64,000 nucleotides of DNA from Parelaphostrongylus tenuis (taxonomy: Eukaryota; Nematoda; Chromadorea; Rhabditida; Metastrongylidae), in contig JAHQIW010000383.1 in assembly GCA_019055375.1 (NCBI GenBank), positions 1 through 64,000 of the forward strand, in the 5' to 3' direction. The position numbers and the translations under genes are program-made. Of the stretch, positions 1 to 10,421 are shown piece by piece (the first letter of the stretch is position 1; each line of letters opens with the position of its first letter). Below the pieces are notes generated by a model. That model was not told the DNA's origin. It saw nothing but the letters and a program-made list of their open reading frames with translations, and made no database searches.

Positions 1-59
1 ACACACAAAAACGAACATAGAGAATCCAAAAAAGACTCAAATCAAGAGACAACACCATG

Positions 60-1020
60 CAGACAACAGCGTGCCGAGAAACGGGTTCATTCCTAGCAGT
101 TGCTTACTGGTTGAGTGCGTTCAGAAAGAAATGTCGAACCATCTGTGCAGTTTGATGGAAGCTTCCTGTACCTGAAGATCGATTTTGTGTACTGCAAAAT
201 GTGACACAAGAAGGGCCTTCATGATGCTGAGACGGTAATAATCAGATACGATGTGGCGATATATTCAGCAATCCTCAAACTCCATCAGTGTATGACTGTC
301 CACTTGTAATGTCAGAGGGCACTGTGAGTGTTTAAGAGTATTGACACGCTATTGCAAAAAATTTTTTATTCGATATCGACCACTGCAGGTTGTTAATTGT
401 CCAAGACAAGAGGGGCTAATAGATCAAAGTTACTCCCGGTTGTAAAGACCCTCTACTAAGGAACACTTCGTTCTTAGAGTTGTGCACCACTTCAATCTAT
501 TCGACACTATGCGGCAACGAAATACCTTCATGGGCAAGACAGTTACTTACCTACCACCGTCTTAGATCAGAATGGGGTCAACGCAAAACGAGTGTCTCGA
601 CTATTTAGCATACTAGAAATTCCTAGTACTAGCTACACTAATCCAATCACAAGATGTACTTGATTGTTTGTTCTCGATAAAAAATTTGGTATCTGAAGTG
701 TTTCGATTAGCTCAGTAGAAGAAAAATGACTTTATCTTTTCCTTATACCAAAGAATGTCATTAATCCTGCTCTTTTAGAAAAGGCAAATAGTGAAAATCA
801 CTGATGTTCACACCGTTTCGCGATAATTGTGAATATAATATTAAACCTGGGACAAAATAAGTCGGCCTTGTCATAATTACATACTGCTGAGGAAAAATTT
901 TAGAATATCCGAGCACATATGCATGCGTAGAAGACGTTCTAAAAATTTTTTGGCTATCCACAATTCTTCATTTAGCAAATGTTTTTTATATCTAAATTAC
1001 AAGAAGGATTTTAACCAAGT
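60..1020. repeat. Dispersed repeat family R, copy 1 (interrupted)
   Basis: This stretch matches 62525-63370 over most of its length, and 3085-4010 more distantly, in the same order and orientation. Shared landmarks include GAGAAACGG, TTGTGTACTGCAAA, ATGCTGAGACGGTAAT and CTATTCGACNCNATGCGGCAACGA. The homology resumes at about 1960-2260 (CATCTAGTCTATA, CGTTTCCTCG), so about 940 bp carrying a SINE and other sequence interrupts this copy. The - strand of the family has residual coding-like stretches, for example a DELKD-x-L-x-x-IATS motif in all three copies, but every copy has stops and frameshifts. I do not recognise the product. Confidence 0.75.
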
Positions 1021-1348
1021 GACGGGAAATCCAATTATACCTAAGCGGAATTAAGCGGTGAGACAGAAAAACCGACCTCAGACAGGGAGTTCGAACACGC
1101 GTTTCATCCATAACAGGGACGAGTAGCTACCAACAACACCACCAAGTTACCATGTGCCATTTCATCTTCAACATCTCTATGATAGCGTCAGCCACAAAAC
1201 TTTCACAGGTTGGTCGGGTTTGCGATTTCGCTTTATAAACCCAGTTGGAGCTGACAGCGACGTGATAGACAATACTCGAAATTTCTGTAACGCTGCGAAA
1301 AATGCAGTACAACACTGAAATTCTGAACATATCTATCACAGCAGAGCG

Positions 1349-1652
1349 CATGTGGCGCAGCTGGTTAGAGGTGCCCTGCGTCGCACACGAGGTCAATGGT
1401 TCGATCTCGCGCTCATGCTCACCAAGCCATCCATCCCTCCGGGGTCGGAAATTGGTACCAGACAGGGTCTCAGACTTGTCTGGGAGGATAAGCAGCACTG
1501 ACCCGGTTCAGCGGGAGGCCACCGCGAGTCATTGTAAAGGCCAGATAGTGCATTCAATACCTCAAACGAAGTTAAAAATTGAAGTCGAATGCATGGCGCA
1601 TCCCTCAGGGATTGATCAACGCCGAGAGCTGTAGCCTTTATCTTTCATCTAT
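1349..1652 (+). mobile_element. tRNA-derived SINE
   Basis: The head reads like a tRNA gene: a box A-like GTGGCGCAGCTGGTTAGAGG at about 1352 and a box B-like GGTTCGATCTC at about 1398-1408, spaced as in an RNA polymerase III internal promoter. No tRNA cloverleaf is completed. The body continues with GGTCGGAAATTGGTACCAG and a CTTGTCTGGGAGGAT block and ends near GCCTTTATCTTTC. It lies inside repeat R copy 1. I see no open reading frame of its own, as expected for a SINE mobilised by a LINE; RTE-type LINEs are present in the window. Element boundaries are approximate. Confidence 0.75.
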
Positions 1653-1779
1653 CACAGCGGTTGTCCAGCCCCAAATGAGTTTAACAAAGCGAAATCGTTA
1701 TACTCGATTGAACCTTTCAATGGTTTAGTGGCTGACAGGCTATCATCAGGGATGTAGAGAATGAGTGGTGGAGCGACTG

Positions 1780-1848
1780 ATTGGTGTAGTGTAGCACGCG
1801 TCCCCCGGTATGGATGAAGTGCGGGTTCAAAAAACTCCCGCTCGAGGT
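1780..1848 (+). repeat. Possible tRNA-like fragment
   Basis: TGGTGTAGTGTAGCACGCG resembles a tRNA D-arm/box A, and GCGGGTTCAAAAAACTCCCGC resembles a T-arm/box B about 40 nt later. The T-loop lacks the canonical GGTTCGANTCC and no acceptor stem is evident, so this is at best a degraded SINE head or tRNA pseudogene. Confidence 0.3.
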
Positions 1849-2259
1849 TTCTATTTTTGCTGACCACTCAGTGCTCTTAGGTATGTATAAAACATCATAA
1901 ACACTGCGAAAAATGCTGTTAAAAAAACACTAGGAATTTCGAAAACATTTGATGTGAATAGGAGCAGTGCCCCGAAAAGCAGTTTCGTCTACACCTAAGT
2001 AGGGGGAAAACTGCTCTTCAAACATCTAGTCTATAGTTCTATAGAGCTTGCAAACATTCGTATATTTCACTTTGAGGTCGTTTCCTCGCAGTCATCCTTC
2101 ACTTAGGTCTTCGACTTTTTGAGTTATGCCGCATTGATTCGAAGGTTATGAGGCATTTCAAGATCGGTGGAAAACGATATGATTACAGTTCCTAGAACAA
2201 TTAGATCTCACCGAGCTACTCTTTGACGCGACGTGGAATAAGTGGAGGAATTCCAGTGG

Positions 2260-2532
2260 GACGGCACTGCTTGAGTCACATGCCCATCAAAGATTCCGAT
2301 AGATGAAATAGGTTGGGAAAAAGATCTGAAAAAATACTTATAAATTTTTTGTGGTTGTCTACCATTCTCTGCGTTATTTAGGCTCTAGCCCCGTCTTCTC
2401 CCGTGTATGATTGGCATATAATTTATCGGCTTATTTCAAGATGGAGTTAACCAAACGAGCAAAATGAGGTTAATGATGATGCCCGAATGGCCTTTTTGGG
2501 GTCAAATATAACTTTTTTTTAAAAAAAAAAAA

Positions 2533-2569
<37 letters not shown>

Positions 2570-3065
2570 AAACGGTGGCAAAGTGAACGCATCAATCTGG
2601 CTCGGAGCGAACTTTATTATATTGGTTTTTGTAAGTTTATATTATATTAGATATAGTTAGTATCATATTATTATATTATATATATATATGAGGTTGTGTC
2701 TCCCATTCGGTTGTAATAGGGCATATATAAAATGTGTTACAAGCTTTTCTCCAAAAACTTTCTCTCCAACTTTATTAGAAGGGAGCTATTTTTACCTCAG
2801 CTGTTCAATAACCCTTTGCTTGTTTTTTTTGTTGTTAATTCGCAAACAAATTAATGGTGGTGGTTGAAGCCGTCTAATAGTAAACCACATGCTGGTCGCC
2901 CTCTGCTTCCCAAGAGTACCTCCACGTTCATCGCTTGGAAGCACACACTATGCTGAGTATTAAATCAGTTATGGTCCGTATTTGTTTCTTGATGAAAATT
3001 GAAATAAAGTTCTTGATGGAAACTCATTTTACCGCTACTTTTCAACTGGGTGGAAGCATCTGTTT
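2260..3065. other. Non-coding AT-rich stretch with poly-A run
   Basis: No gene is visible. A T-run followed by an almost pure A-run occupies about 2511-2568, possibly a retroposon tail. An AT-rich tract with TATATATA follows at about 2640-2690. Confidence 0.6.
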
Positions 3066-3084
3066 TATGTAGCTAGGATGTCAA

Positions 3085-4330
3085 TAACGGTGATGATAGT
3101 TGGTAATTGTTTACAATTAGCTGATGTCTTCAGATAGAATGTCATATATCTTTTCAGTTGGTGATAGCCTACTGTAGCATGAACTTTAATTTGTGTAATA
3201 CGAATTGACACAAGAAACGACCTCTCATCACTATGAAACGGTGACCTAAACAGAATCGATGTGGCGATATGGCTCAACTGGTCTTTCAGTTCATCAGTGA
3301 GTGACTGGATCATAGTGAGGTTGAGAAAGTCGATTCCGATAGTATTAACACTCTGTTTGTTAACAACTATTGAAACCGATCACTGCAGGTGGCATTACTA
3401 CTGAAAAATCAAGGAGACATAATAGGCTAACAGATCAAAATCAGTGCGGTTCAAATGCGCGCTGTTCATTGAGGATGATTTCCCATTTTCACAGTGGGCC
3501 TTGGTGATCTGTTCATCGTTTTCGACTCTATGCGGCAGCGATTATCTATATGAGAAAGACAACCACTTTCTGGCCAACGTCTTGGATTAGAATGGCTTTG
3601 ACGAAAAAGTATACCTCGATTTTCTAGCATATGAAAATTTTTATAACTAGCTCATGTTGGTATAATCACTCAAAATAGCATTAAAGTAGCATTGAGTGAT
3701 TATGCTGCGATAAAATGAAAAATTGGTATCTGGTTTGCTACGACTAGTTGAGGAGAAGGACGTTATTTTGAATAGATATTCTTTTTTCTTGTCATCTACT
3801 TAATGCTGTTGTCAACCTTAATTTTCCCCGAAAAAAAGAAGCAACGTTTTTATGACCGATGTTTATAACAATCTTGACAATAAATCTGATATATAATATT
3901 GCACACAGACCAAATAGACCGACACTGTCATAGTGTGTATTGGAAACTAATCGTTGGAGCAGTGCAGACGTCGTCATAAACAAAGGATGTTCTAAAGGAT
4001 TTCTGCTACCTCTATATCGCAGGTAGTGTATCAACCAAACTTTCAGGTGGGTAAAACCTAGTGAGGAGTCAAATAAATGTGAGTTTTATTCTCAACCAGC
4101 AATGTGTTCGTTTTTACTGGCAAGCTTTGAACATCCAGTTCATACGTGTAGAGCTCAATAAGCACACGCGTTTACATTCATTTCGTTCCCTCACATTCAT
4201 CTTCAAAAGCCCTTCATACTTTTCAAGCGTTGCCCTGGTTGCTGCAAAAACACTTCATCTTCTTTGTGGATGTCGTACAGTACTGGTCGAGACGATTCAC
4301 CTTGCAATTTTGTTGGTAGCCGCAGTGAAA
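3085..4330. repeat. Dispersed repeat family R, copy 2
   Basis: This copy aligns with copies 1 and 3 through landmarks such as GTGGCGATAT, CTATGCGGCAGCGATTA and GAGCTCAATAAG, and runs further without the 940-bp interruption seen in copy 1. It contains a perfect 12-bp inverted repeat (ATAATCACTCAA at about 3661 and its complement at about 3691). The - strand at 3065-3313 is open for 82 codons and shares residues with the broken frames of the other copies. The protein is not recognised. Confidence 0.7.
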
Positions 4331-4400
4331 GTAGTTGGGTGGCAATCAGACCGCTTTCGTTGTCTTACCCCAACGTATCACTCAGTCATGAAATAAACTA

Positions 4401-4762
4401 TTAGGTTGGAAAGAAACTTTTTATCGTTTAAGGGAATTGGACGGAGTTGAGATTCTACCGCACCCAGCCTATAGTGCGGACGTTGCTCCATCTGATTACG
4501 GCCTTTTCGATCAATGCAACAGTTTTTGGAAGGCCGCGGATTTGAATCTTTCGATGAAGTTGAAGAAGCATGCCAAGAGTTCTTAGATTCAAAGGCGAAG
4601 GATTGGCACTTCGATCAGATCCGAAACCTGGCGGATCGATGGCAAAAAGTGGTGGATAATGATGGCCTGTATTTTGAGAAATAGTTATTGTTGTTTCTTG
4701 TCTGAACATGTGCATAATTTTGAAAGTTTTATCAATCCATAAGAACTTTCTTCTCAACCTAG
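4401..4762 (+). mobile_element. Mariner internal-deletion derivative, 362 bp
   Basis: The left end TTAGGTTGGAAAGAAACTTT and the right end (complement of AAAGTTCTTATGGATTGATA in part; core CTTTCTTCTCAACCTAG) are inverted repeats. A TA dinucleotide lies on each side (4399-4400 and 4763-4764), the mariner target duplication. Between them is only the C-terminal end of a mariner transposase: the PHPAYSADVAPSDYGLF motif, which carries the third catalytic Asp of the D,D34D triad, then a region ending in RWQKVVDNDGLYFEK and a stop at about 4681. One base is missing at about 4506, which breaks the frame. The N-terminal DNA-binding part and the first two catalytic residues are absent, so it could move only if a full-length relative acted on it. 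Confidence 0.85.
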
Positions 4763-4764
4763 TA

Positions 4765-5165
4765 TTTTTTGAAAAGAATGCTGCGATGTCTAATTTGTGG
4801 TTACAATATTTTCTCAATCCAAGCCATACCCAAAAATCATTATAGTAGCTAAGTAATAGAAAAGAGTTGACTGCTTGTCAAAATGATGCCGCACAGTGCT
4901 TGCAACACCAGATCACAGAGAGAACAGAATTTTTGGTATTTTAGTGATAACACTCTTCTTGCACGGACTTTCTTCTGAAGCAGGAGTCTCTCGACGAAAA
5001 TGAGCGAATAAGTGAGAATTGAGGATAAAACTTATTCAGGTGTCACATCGATTAATTCTTATGGTGCCCATAGGTATAACTTGTCTCGGTCCTAAGATAT
5101 GACTTTTAGAAAAGGTAAACTCTGTGAAGGCTTGACGGTTAACGGAATGGGGACGGGGAAAGGGT
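4765..5165. other. No feature recognised
   Basis: I see no convincing coding exon, RNA gene or repeat in this stretch between the mariner derivative and the hammerhead pair. Confidence 0.5.
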
Positions 5166-5169
5166 GCAT

Positions 5170-5218
5170 GGGCTACTGACGACGTGGGCGAGACCTCCGA
5201 AACACGCGTGTATGGCCC
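5170..5218 (+). ncRNA. Type-I hammerhead ribozyme, copy 1
   Basis: All three core strands are present in the order of a type-I hammerhead. The stem I 3' strand GGGCTA (5170-5175) is followed by CTGACGA (5176-5182, the CUGANGA box), a stem II segment (5183-5198) and GAA (5199-5201). Stem III is ACAC-GC-GTGT (5202-5211). The cleavage-site A follows at 5212, then the stem I 5' strand TGGCCC (5213-5218), which pairs with GGGCTA with one G-U pair. The predicted cut is after GUA at 5212. Stem II is imperfect here (GG/CC inner pairs with a mismatch), so activity may be reduced. The very short stem III is typical of hammerheads in metazoan retroelements and retrozymes. Confidence 0.8.
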
Positions 5219-5434
5219 TGACGTACCAACCTTGCCTAGACTTTAAACTTTATTTGAAATTAATTTGAATATTTATTGCGAGGTTTTTAAAACGGTCAAT
5301 GCCATGGATCAGTTTTGTTCTACCAGCCAAGATCCATCGACTGAGAAGTGGTGATGGACCAGTGTAATTATGCACTGGGTCTTCACCACATACGCCCCCC
5401 TCCTTGCTACAATGCAGGGCTTAATGTGGTTTGT

Positions 5435-5483
5435 GGGCTACTGATGAGAGGGGCGAGACCTCCGAAACACACGTGTATGGCTC
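5435..5483 (+). ncRNA. Type-I hammerhead ribozyme, copy 2
   Basis: The second copy lies 265 bp downstream in the same orientation. It has stem I GGGCTA (5435-5440), CTGATGA (5441-5447), stem II GAGG...CCTC (5448-5463, with one extra C), GAA (5464-5466), stem III ACAC-AC-GTGT (5467-5476) and A at 5477. The stem I partner TGGCTC (5478-5483) pairs with GGGCTA through Watson-Crick and G-U pairs. Differences from copy 1 fall at the free N7 position, in the stem III loop, as a G-C to G-U change in stem I, and in stem II. The catalytic residues are unchanged. Homology between the copies continues about 60 bp downstream (TTGC-T-AG-TTTAAAC). Confidence 0.82.
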
Positions 5484-5576
5484 TGGCGTGCCAATCTTGC
5501 TTAGGTTTTAAACATTCTTTTTTTTGTATTAATTTTTCCTTATAGTTTTATTGGTTGAATATGACATTTTTTTTTC

Positions 5577-7720
5577 TCAGTTAATGAGAGTGACATAAAC
5601 GCCATATACAGCGAGTCGGAGAAAGTCATCCACGACGAAAATTCTTTTTATGTACTTGTTGTTGAAAACTTTGATACCAGATTTGGAGTGGCCAGCAAAA
5701 ATGAGCACATTAGAGGAAAATCTGGACTGGGAGAAAGAAAAAAGAACGAGAACTTCTATTGCAGTACTCCAATACGTGACACGTCTCTTCCATGGAAACT
5801 CAGTTTTCGTGAAGAAAGAAGCTCCTTGATGGAAATGGAAGCCTTCCAACGGGACGGCTTATGGGGAGATCGATCCAAACCTACAAACAGAAAACGAGGC
5901 CGCTTCGACACTTTAGTGGTACCAAGATTCCGTATGAGATCTGATCACCGTTTTTACGCGCGAAACTTTGATTGAGCCATTAGCTGAAAAGGAAGTGCTA
6001 GTATCGTCCAGGAAAAGTAGAACAAGTTGTGTATGACGAGGAAGCTCTCAACAGAGTTCCGTTCTTGTATGACTGCCAGAGAAAAGACAACCTGACCGGA
6101 GTCTACGAGCTGCATGTCACTAGGCGCAGGACGTGTGTCAGATGAGCATCAAATTTACATGCAAAAAGTCCAGATAGTATCCCCTATACCACTTCGGAGT
6201 TGCTCGAAAAGGGAAGGAAACTGAGGTTTAATCTCACTGCAACACATAACTTGGCTGGTGATAATTGTTAGCTTTAGAAAACAACTGCAAAAGGATATGC
6301 ATCGATAAGCGAAAAAAAGTTATAAAAAACAGCACAAAAACGATCTTGTCCAAAGAAATGCCGCCGTGATCTTTGCAACTGCTTTGCTCCATTTCCCGTC
6401 CTGATGAATTAAGACGGGACCGCTACTACAGCTTGCCATGCAATTGACAGCTGAAAAGTTCCATATCGGATTTCCAGCTAAAGAGCTCCGTCTCTAATCC
6501 TTAAATCTTCACTGGTTGTATCAACCCAAATTTCGGCCTCTGAGGTTCCAGTTGCAGTGGAAAACGTAAAGAGAGCTCAACTTCTAAGCCTAATAAGATT
6601 ACTATCGACTTCCTTAGGCTGGTGGTTACAGCATGCATGTGCTCCACGCAAGACAAATGACATCAAACCTTCAGAAGACAAAATTCCAGTTCAACGGACA
6701 ACATTGTGTGCAACAACCAACTTAGGAAGGGTAATGAAAGGAACCTTGCAACTAACATACGATAGCTTGTTAAGTGTGCTTTATAAGCTTTTTACAAGGA
6801 TCATGCTTTGGTGCATATTGAAAAGCCTATGTAGGAAACCATTCCAGCGACCAGCATTTTGAAAGAGTTTGTTGCAAGAGTCACATTCAAACCGTGTCAC
6901 GGATCGCCTAAAAGACTGCCGAGAATAATCTATGTCCTTTGTTGACCTTAAAAGCCCATTTTTGTCAGCGCTCGCCATTGAAGGTATAGACGCGTTCTAT
7001 CTACAAAAATTAGCTGACAGCTATCGGTGAAACAAGGACGATGCTCAATCTATTGAACGAACTGGAAAAATAGGCCGAGCTATGCATAAACAGGACGAAG
7101 CCACAGTTCGTGAAGAACCCATGGTACGAAGGTGAGCAAACTGGATCGGATGGTTTTCTGATTGAGAAGACCACCTTGTACGTGTACCTTGGACGATCAA
7201 TTGGCATGGAGAACAACATGAAAGAGGAATTAAACAAAAGAAGGAGAGCTGCATGCGCCTCATTCAGGCTTCTCAAGGAAGCCACCGACAGATAGCGGAC
7301 CCCAAATTCCGTGCTCACATTCTCGATCCGGCAGTTGCCCAGCACTCTGTTGTGTAGCTGAGACCTGGGCTAATATTACAACCACGTCACGCAGTCTGCA
7401 TAGCACCCGTAGAGTGCTAAGTAAACGTTGTGCACAGCTGTGATCCTCAAAAACTCTCTCATCTTGACGATCCAGAAATATATAGATCGAAATCAAAGCA
7501 TAGATGGTCATATAAAAAGAAACAGATAACATATGGACAAAGAAAAAACAGTGGAGTCGACTATAAAAGAATGCAATCGCCTTCTTGTAAGAACGCTCAA
7601 ACGATGGACAGACGTGATTGTGGCTAACTTCAAACATGTGGGTCCGCAGATGGCAGCGTGCTTGGAATTGGCATGGTCCTTACATGATCATATTCAATAT
7701 AAACCACCACAATGAGCGAC
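5577..7720 (+). mobile_element. RTE-type LINE fragment (endonuclease-RT), decayed
   Basis: The translated + strand follows the order of an RTE/APE-type non-LTR retrotransposon polyprotein. At 5590-5975 is the end of the APE endonuclease, including the FDTLVVPRFRMRSDHR motif with the conserved SDH. At 6557-6865 is the start of the reverse transcriptase (LLSVLYKLFTRIML). At 7100-7300 is the distal RT/thumb (VYLGRSIGMENNMKEELNKR), and at 7425-7640 the C-terminal DPEIYRSKSKHRW block. Stops and frame changes separate these blocks, and the endonuclease N-terminus, the RT catalytic FADD region and part of the palm are missing or unrecognisable. The left edge is close to the second hammerhead. Confidence 0.85.
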
Positions 7721-9365
7721 AATTGCACGAGACAGAAACAAATGGAAATCATACTGGAACTCCTATCTTCGGTAGGGACGAGCTATATTGGTATTCACTA
7801 TTCAAGCAAATTTTACTGAACATCTCATACGGCGCCCTAAGGCATTATTTAGCAAAAGTGAACATGAGCTCAGTTTGAATTACACCTAGTGTACCGGGAA
7901 CATGACGCCTTCTTGTTATAATCACTTCAAAAATTATGAAAGCATCATCCTGAGTCGACTAGCAATTACCGAGCTTTTCATTGTAAGCTTGTACCTAGCT
8001 TGTACCTAGGGACAGTCATAGCGAACTCTCGCTTTTCGTTTACCTGTCGGTGACTTTAACGCTGTTTTGATTGACCATGCACTGCCTCACGATTTTGTTT
8101 GCCACGAGATAAGCACTAATGATCGGCTATTTCATGTTCTTCCTTATGAATCAAGTCTTCGTTGAGGAACAGCCGGCGGTTTGAAGTTGGTTTAGTAGAC
8201 GGTGCTACTAAGTGACCACTCAGAAAACTTTACCGGGACTAAAAAGTTCTATATCTTTTACCGACCGTGTTTTTTTGTTATTACAAAAAAATAATGGAAT
8301 TATTTAATTGAGACGAATGGTTGGCTAGCTCTTGAAGACAGAATCTCTCAAATTAACTACTATCGAATGGAAATGGTAATAGACGAGCCGCAGTAGTTGT
8401 AGGAATCAATTGTAGTAGGTAATTTCCTACCAAAATATACAAAAATCTTGTACGTCTACTCTATTAATAATACATAACTTTTATTTAGTACAATGCCTGT
8501 TCTGAATAGCAGGGTGCCAAGTGAAATGCAGTCATTAAAATTCTAAGAAAAGAAGAATATTTTGAAAAAGAGATAGGAAATGACTCTTCGATTCAAGCAC
8601 TGGTTATGTTTCCGCAAAAATCCAGATTTCAAATGCAGGAAAGCCATTTCGACATAGTTCATTTGCAGCTTTTATTCAACTGAAAACTTAGACATTATGT
8701 TTATTCTCATCCCAAGCAAGATTTTAGTCCTGAGAAGAACGATCCGTGATTACCTAATGACTTGCACGCGAGATTTTTTAATTAGAAAAACTAGACTTCA
8801 AGATATTGGCTGTCCATTTAGTCTGTAGCACAAAGTTAATATCGAACATTGGTTCGTTTAACATTTCGAAGCCTTCATCTTCTCTAGAGCTGATTTTTGG
8901 GTCGACTGCTTACAGTGGTTGGTCCTCGATGTGCTTTTATTCTTCGTTGTCGATCGAATAATTTATTTTTCAGTTAGGCAACACCGAGATGAAGAGCTTC
9001 GCTCGGCGATGTATTTATATGCAAGAACATTTTTTGATGATAATGAATACTATTGAGTACTTTTCCGTTATCAAACAGGGACATTAAAAGAAAATTCTTT
9101 GCCGGGCAAAGGTCTTTCTTCAAACTAAAGGAGATTACTTTAGAACTCTGATCTGGAGATTTGAAAAATTTACTTGCTCTTTGGAACAACTTTTTGTAGC
9201 GCTGTGACACTAAAAGATATGCATCATAGCCGTCGCGCAATATTGCACCTATATCTCAAAGTACAAAGATCGTACCTTAGACTTTCGAAGGGCATTCATA
9301 GCGTTGGCAAGAGCGGAGCTCTTCGTCTTTGTTTAATTTTCTAAAACATTTGAGTTTTTAATACT
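7720..9365. other. No gene recognised
   Basis: Both strands are broken by frequent stops. The longest open stretch (8974-9240, - strand, 88 codons) has no recognisable motif, and I do not call it a gene. Confidence 0.5.
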
Positions 9366-9500
9366 ATCGCTTAAAGCAGCTTCTCGCAACCTTTTCATAT
9401 ATAACACTTATGTTTTTGTTCTAAGATGGGATTGCTTCAGAAGCAAAAACGACTGTTGATGCACGCTAGTGTGGTTGCGTGAGAAAGCAGCACTTTAAGC
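9366..9500 (+). repeat. Dispersed repeat pair, copy A
   Basis: This matches 12048-12180. Both contain ACTATCGC, GAGCAGCTTCTCGC, a TCTAAGATG-like block, a core reading TTGTTCTAAGTGTCAAAAC or its variant, and GTTGATGCACGC or GTTGAATCCACGCGAG. There is no coding content. It is probably a short interspersed or MITE-type repeat; ends are not defined. Confidence 0.55.
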
Positions 9501-10420
9501 GAGTTCTTTAAATCTTGCAGGCTATATCTGTGCTACTTTTCTTTTTCAACAAGCTTCTTAGTGATGGTAACGATCTCGGGTCACAGAACATACGATTTCA
9601 TTATCACTTAGCAGTGGAGACACTCAATAGGCATAAAAATCTCGTTTCCTTCAAGTTAACGACTGCTTGTGTTTTCAATTCTATCCCAGCATCTTTGTGA
9701 GTCTACTTCAAATCATGCCCTGACATAAAAAAGTGAGAAGTAGATAAAAGTTATAGAAAAGTTTATTTGAAAACAACGCCCTAAGTTTTTCTTTACACCA
9801 CTCATATACGTTACAAATCAAACTGAATCGTAGACTTTCTCTTCGTCAAAGAGACTTATACTCAAAATTGTGAAGCAAACCAATTTGTGCAATTCCGAAG
9901 AAAAATAAGGGTATAAGATGGAAAAAGAGCTGATATCATAATTTCTCCATAGAAACCAATGAACACCTATTAGCTTTAGAACTATCTATGTCATATTTTA
10001 CTGCATCTTTGATTACTTCGAATACAAATAATATGCCAAAGCGAAAACAAACCACAATAACTATAAAAGAAGAGTTGAGAAGTTAAATTTTTTCAAAAAA
10101 GCAACATTCAGAGGAAAAGGAATTCAGTCTTGAATTCTTAGAATTCCTATGAACTCAATTCACTTTGGGCGGCAATGCCTACTTACAATTACACGGGATT
10201 CCATTCATATATCAGCACATGGGTTGTTTTTCAGATAATACCCTAGCGCAGAGAAGTGGACAGTGAATACAAATCACAATCCACTGATAACGAGATAAAA
10301 AACGTTATCAACTTATTCACAATGATGGAAGCTCTCAGACTGTTAGGTATGGTCTCATGGCTGCTGCTCGACTAACTGGAGATCAGTCTTGATGACAAGT
10401 ACGATCCTCCGAACTGAATC
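9500..10420. other. No gene recognised
   Basis: No coding exon or structured RNA is evident. It lies just 3' of the - strand gene ending near 10422. Confidence 0.45.
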
Positions 10421-10421
10421 T

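Noticed and set aside
4061..4396. 111-codon + strand frame
   Set aside because: Lies in repeat family R, and the other copies do not preserve the frame.
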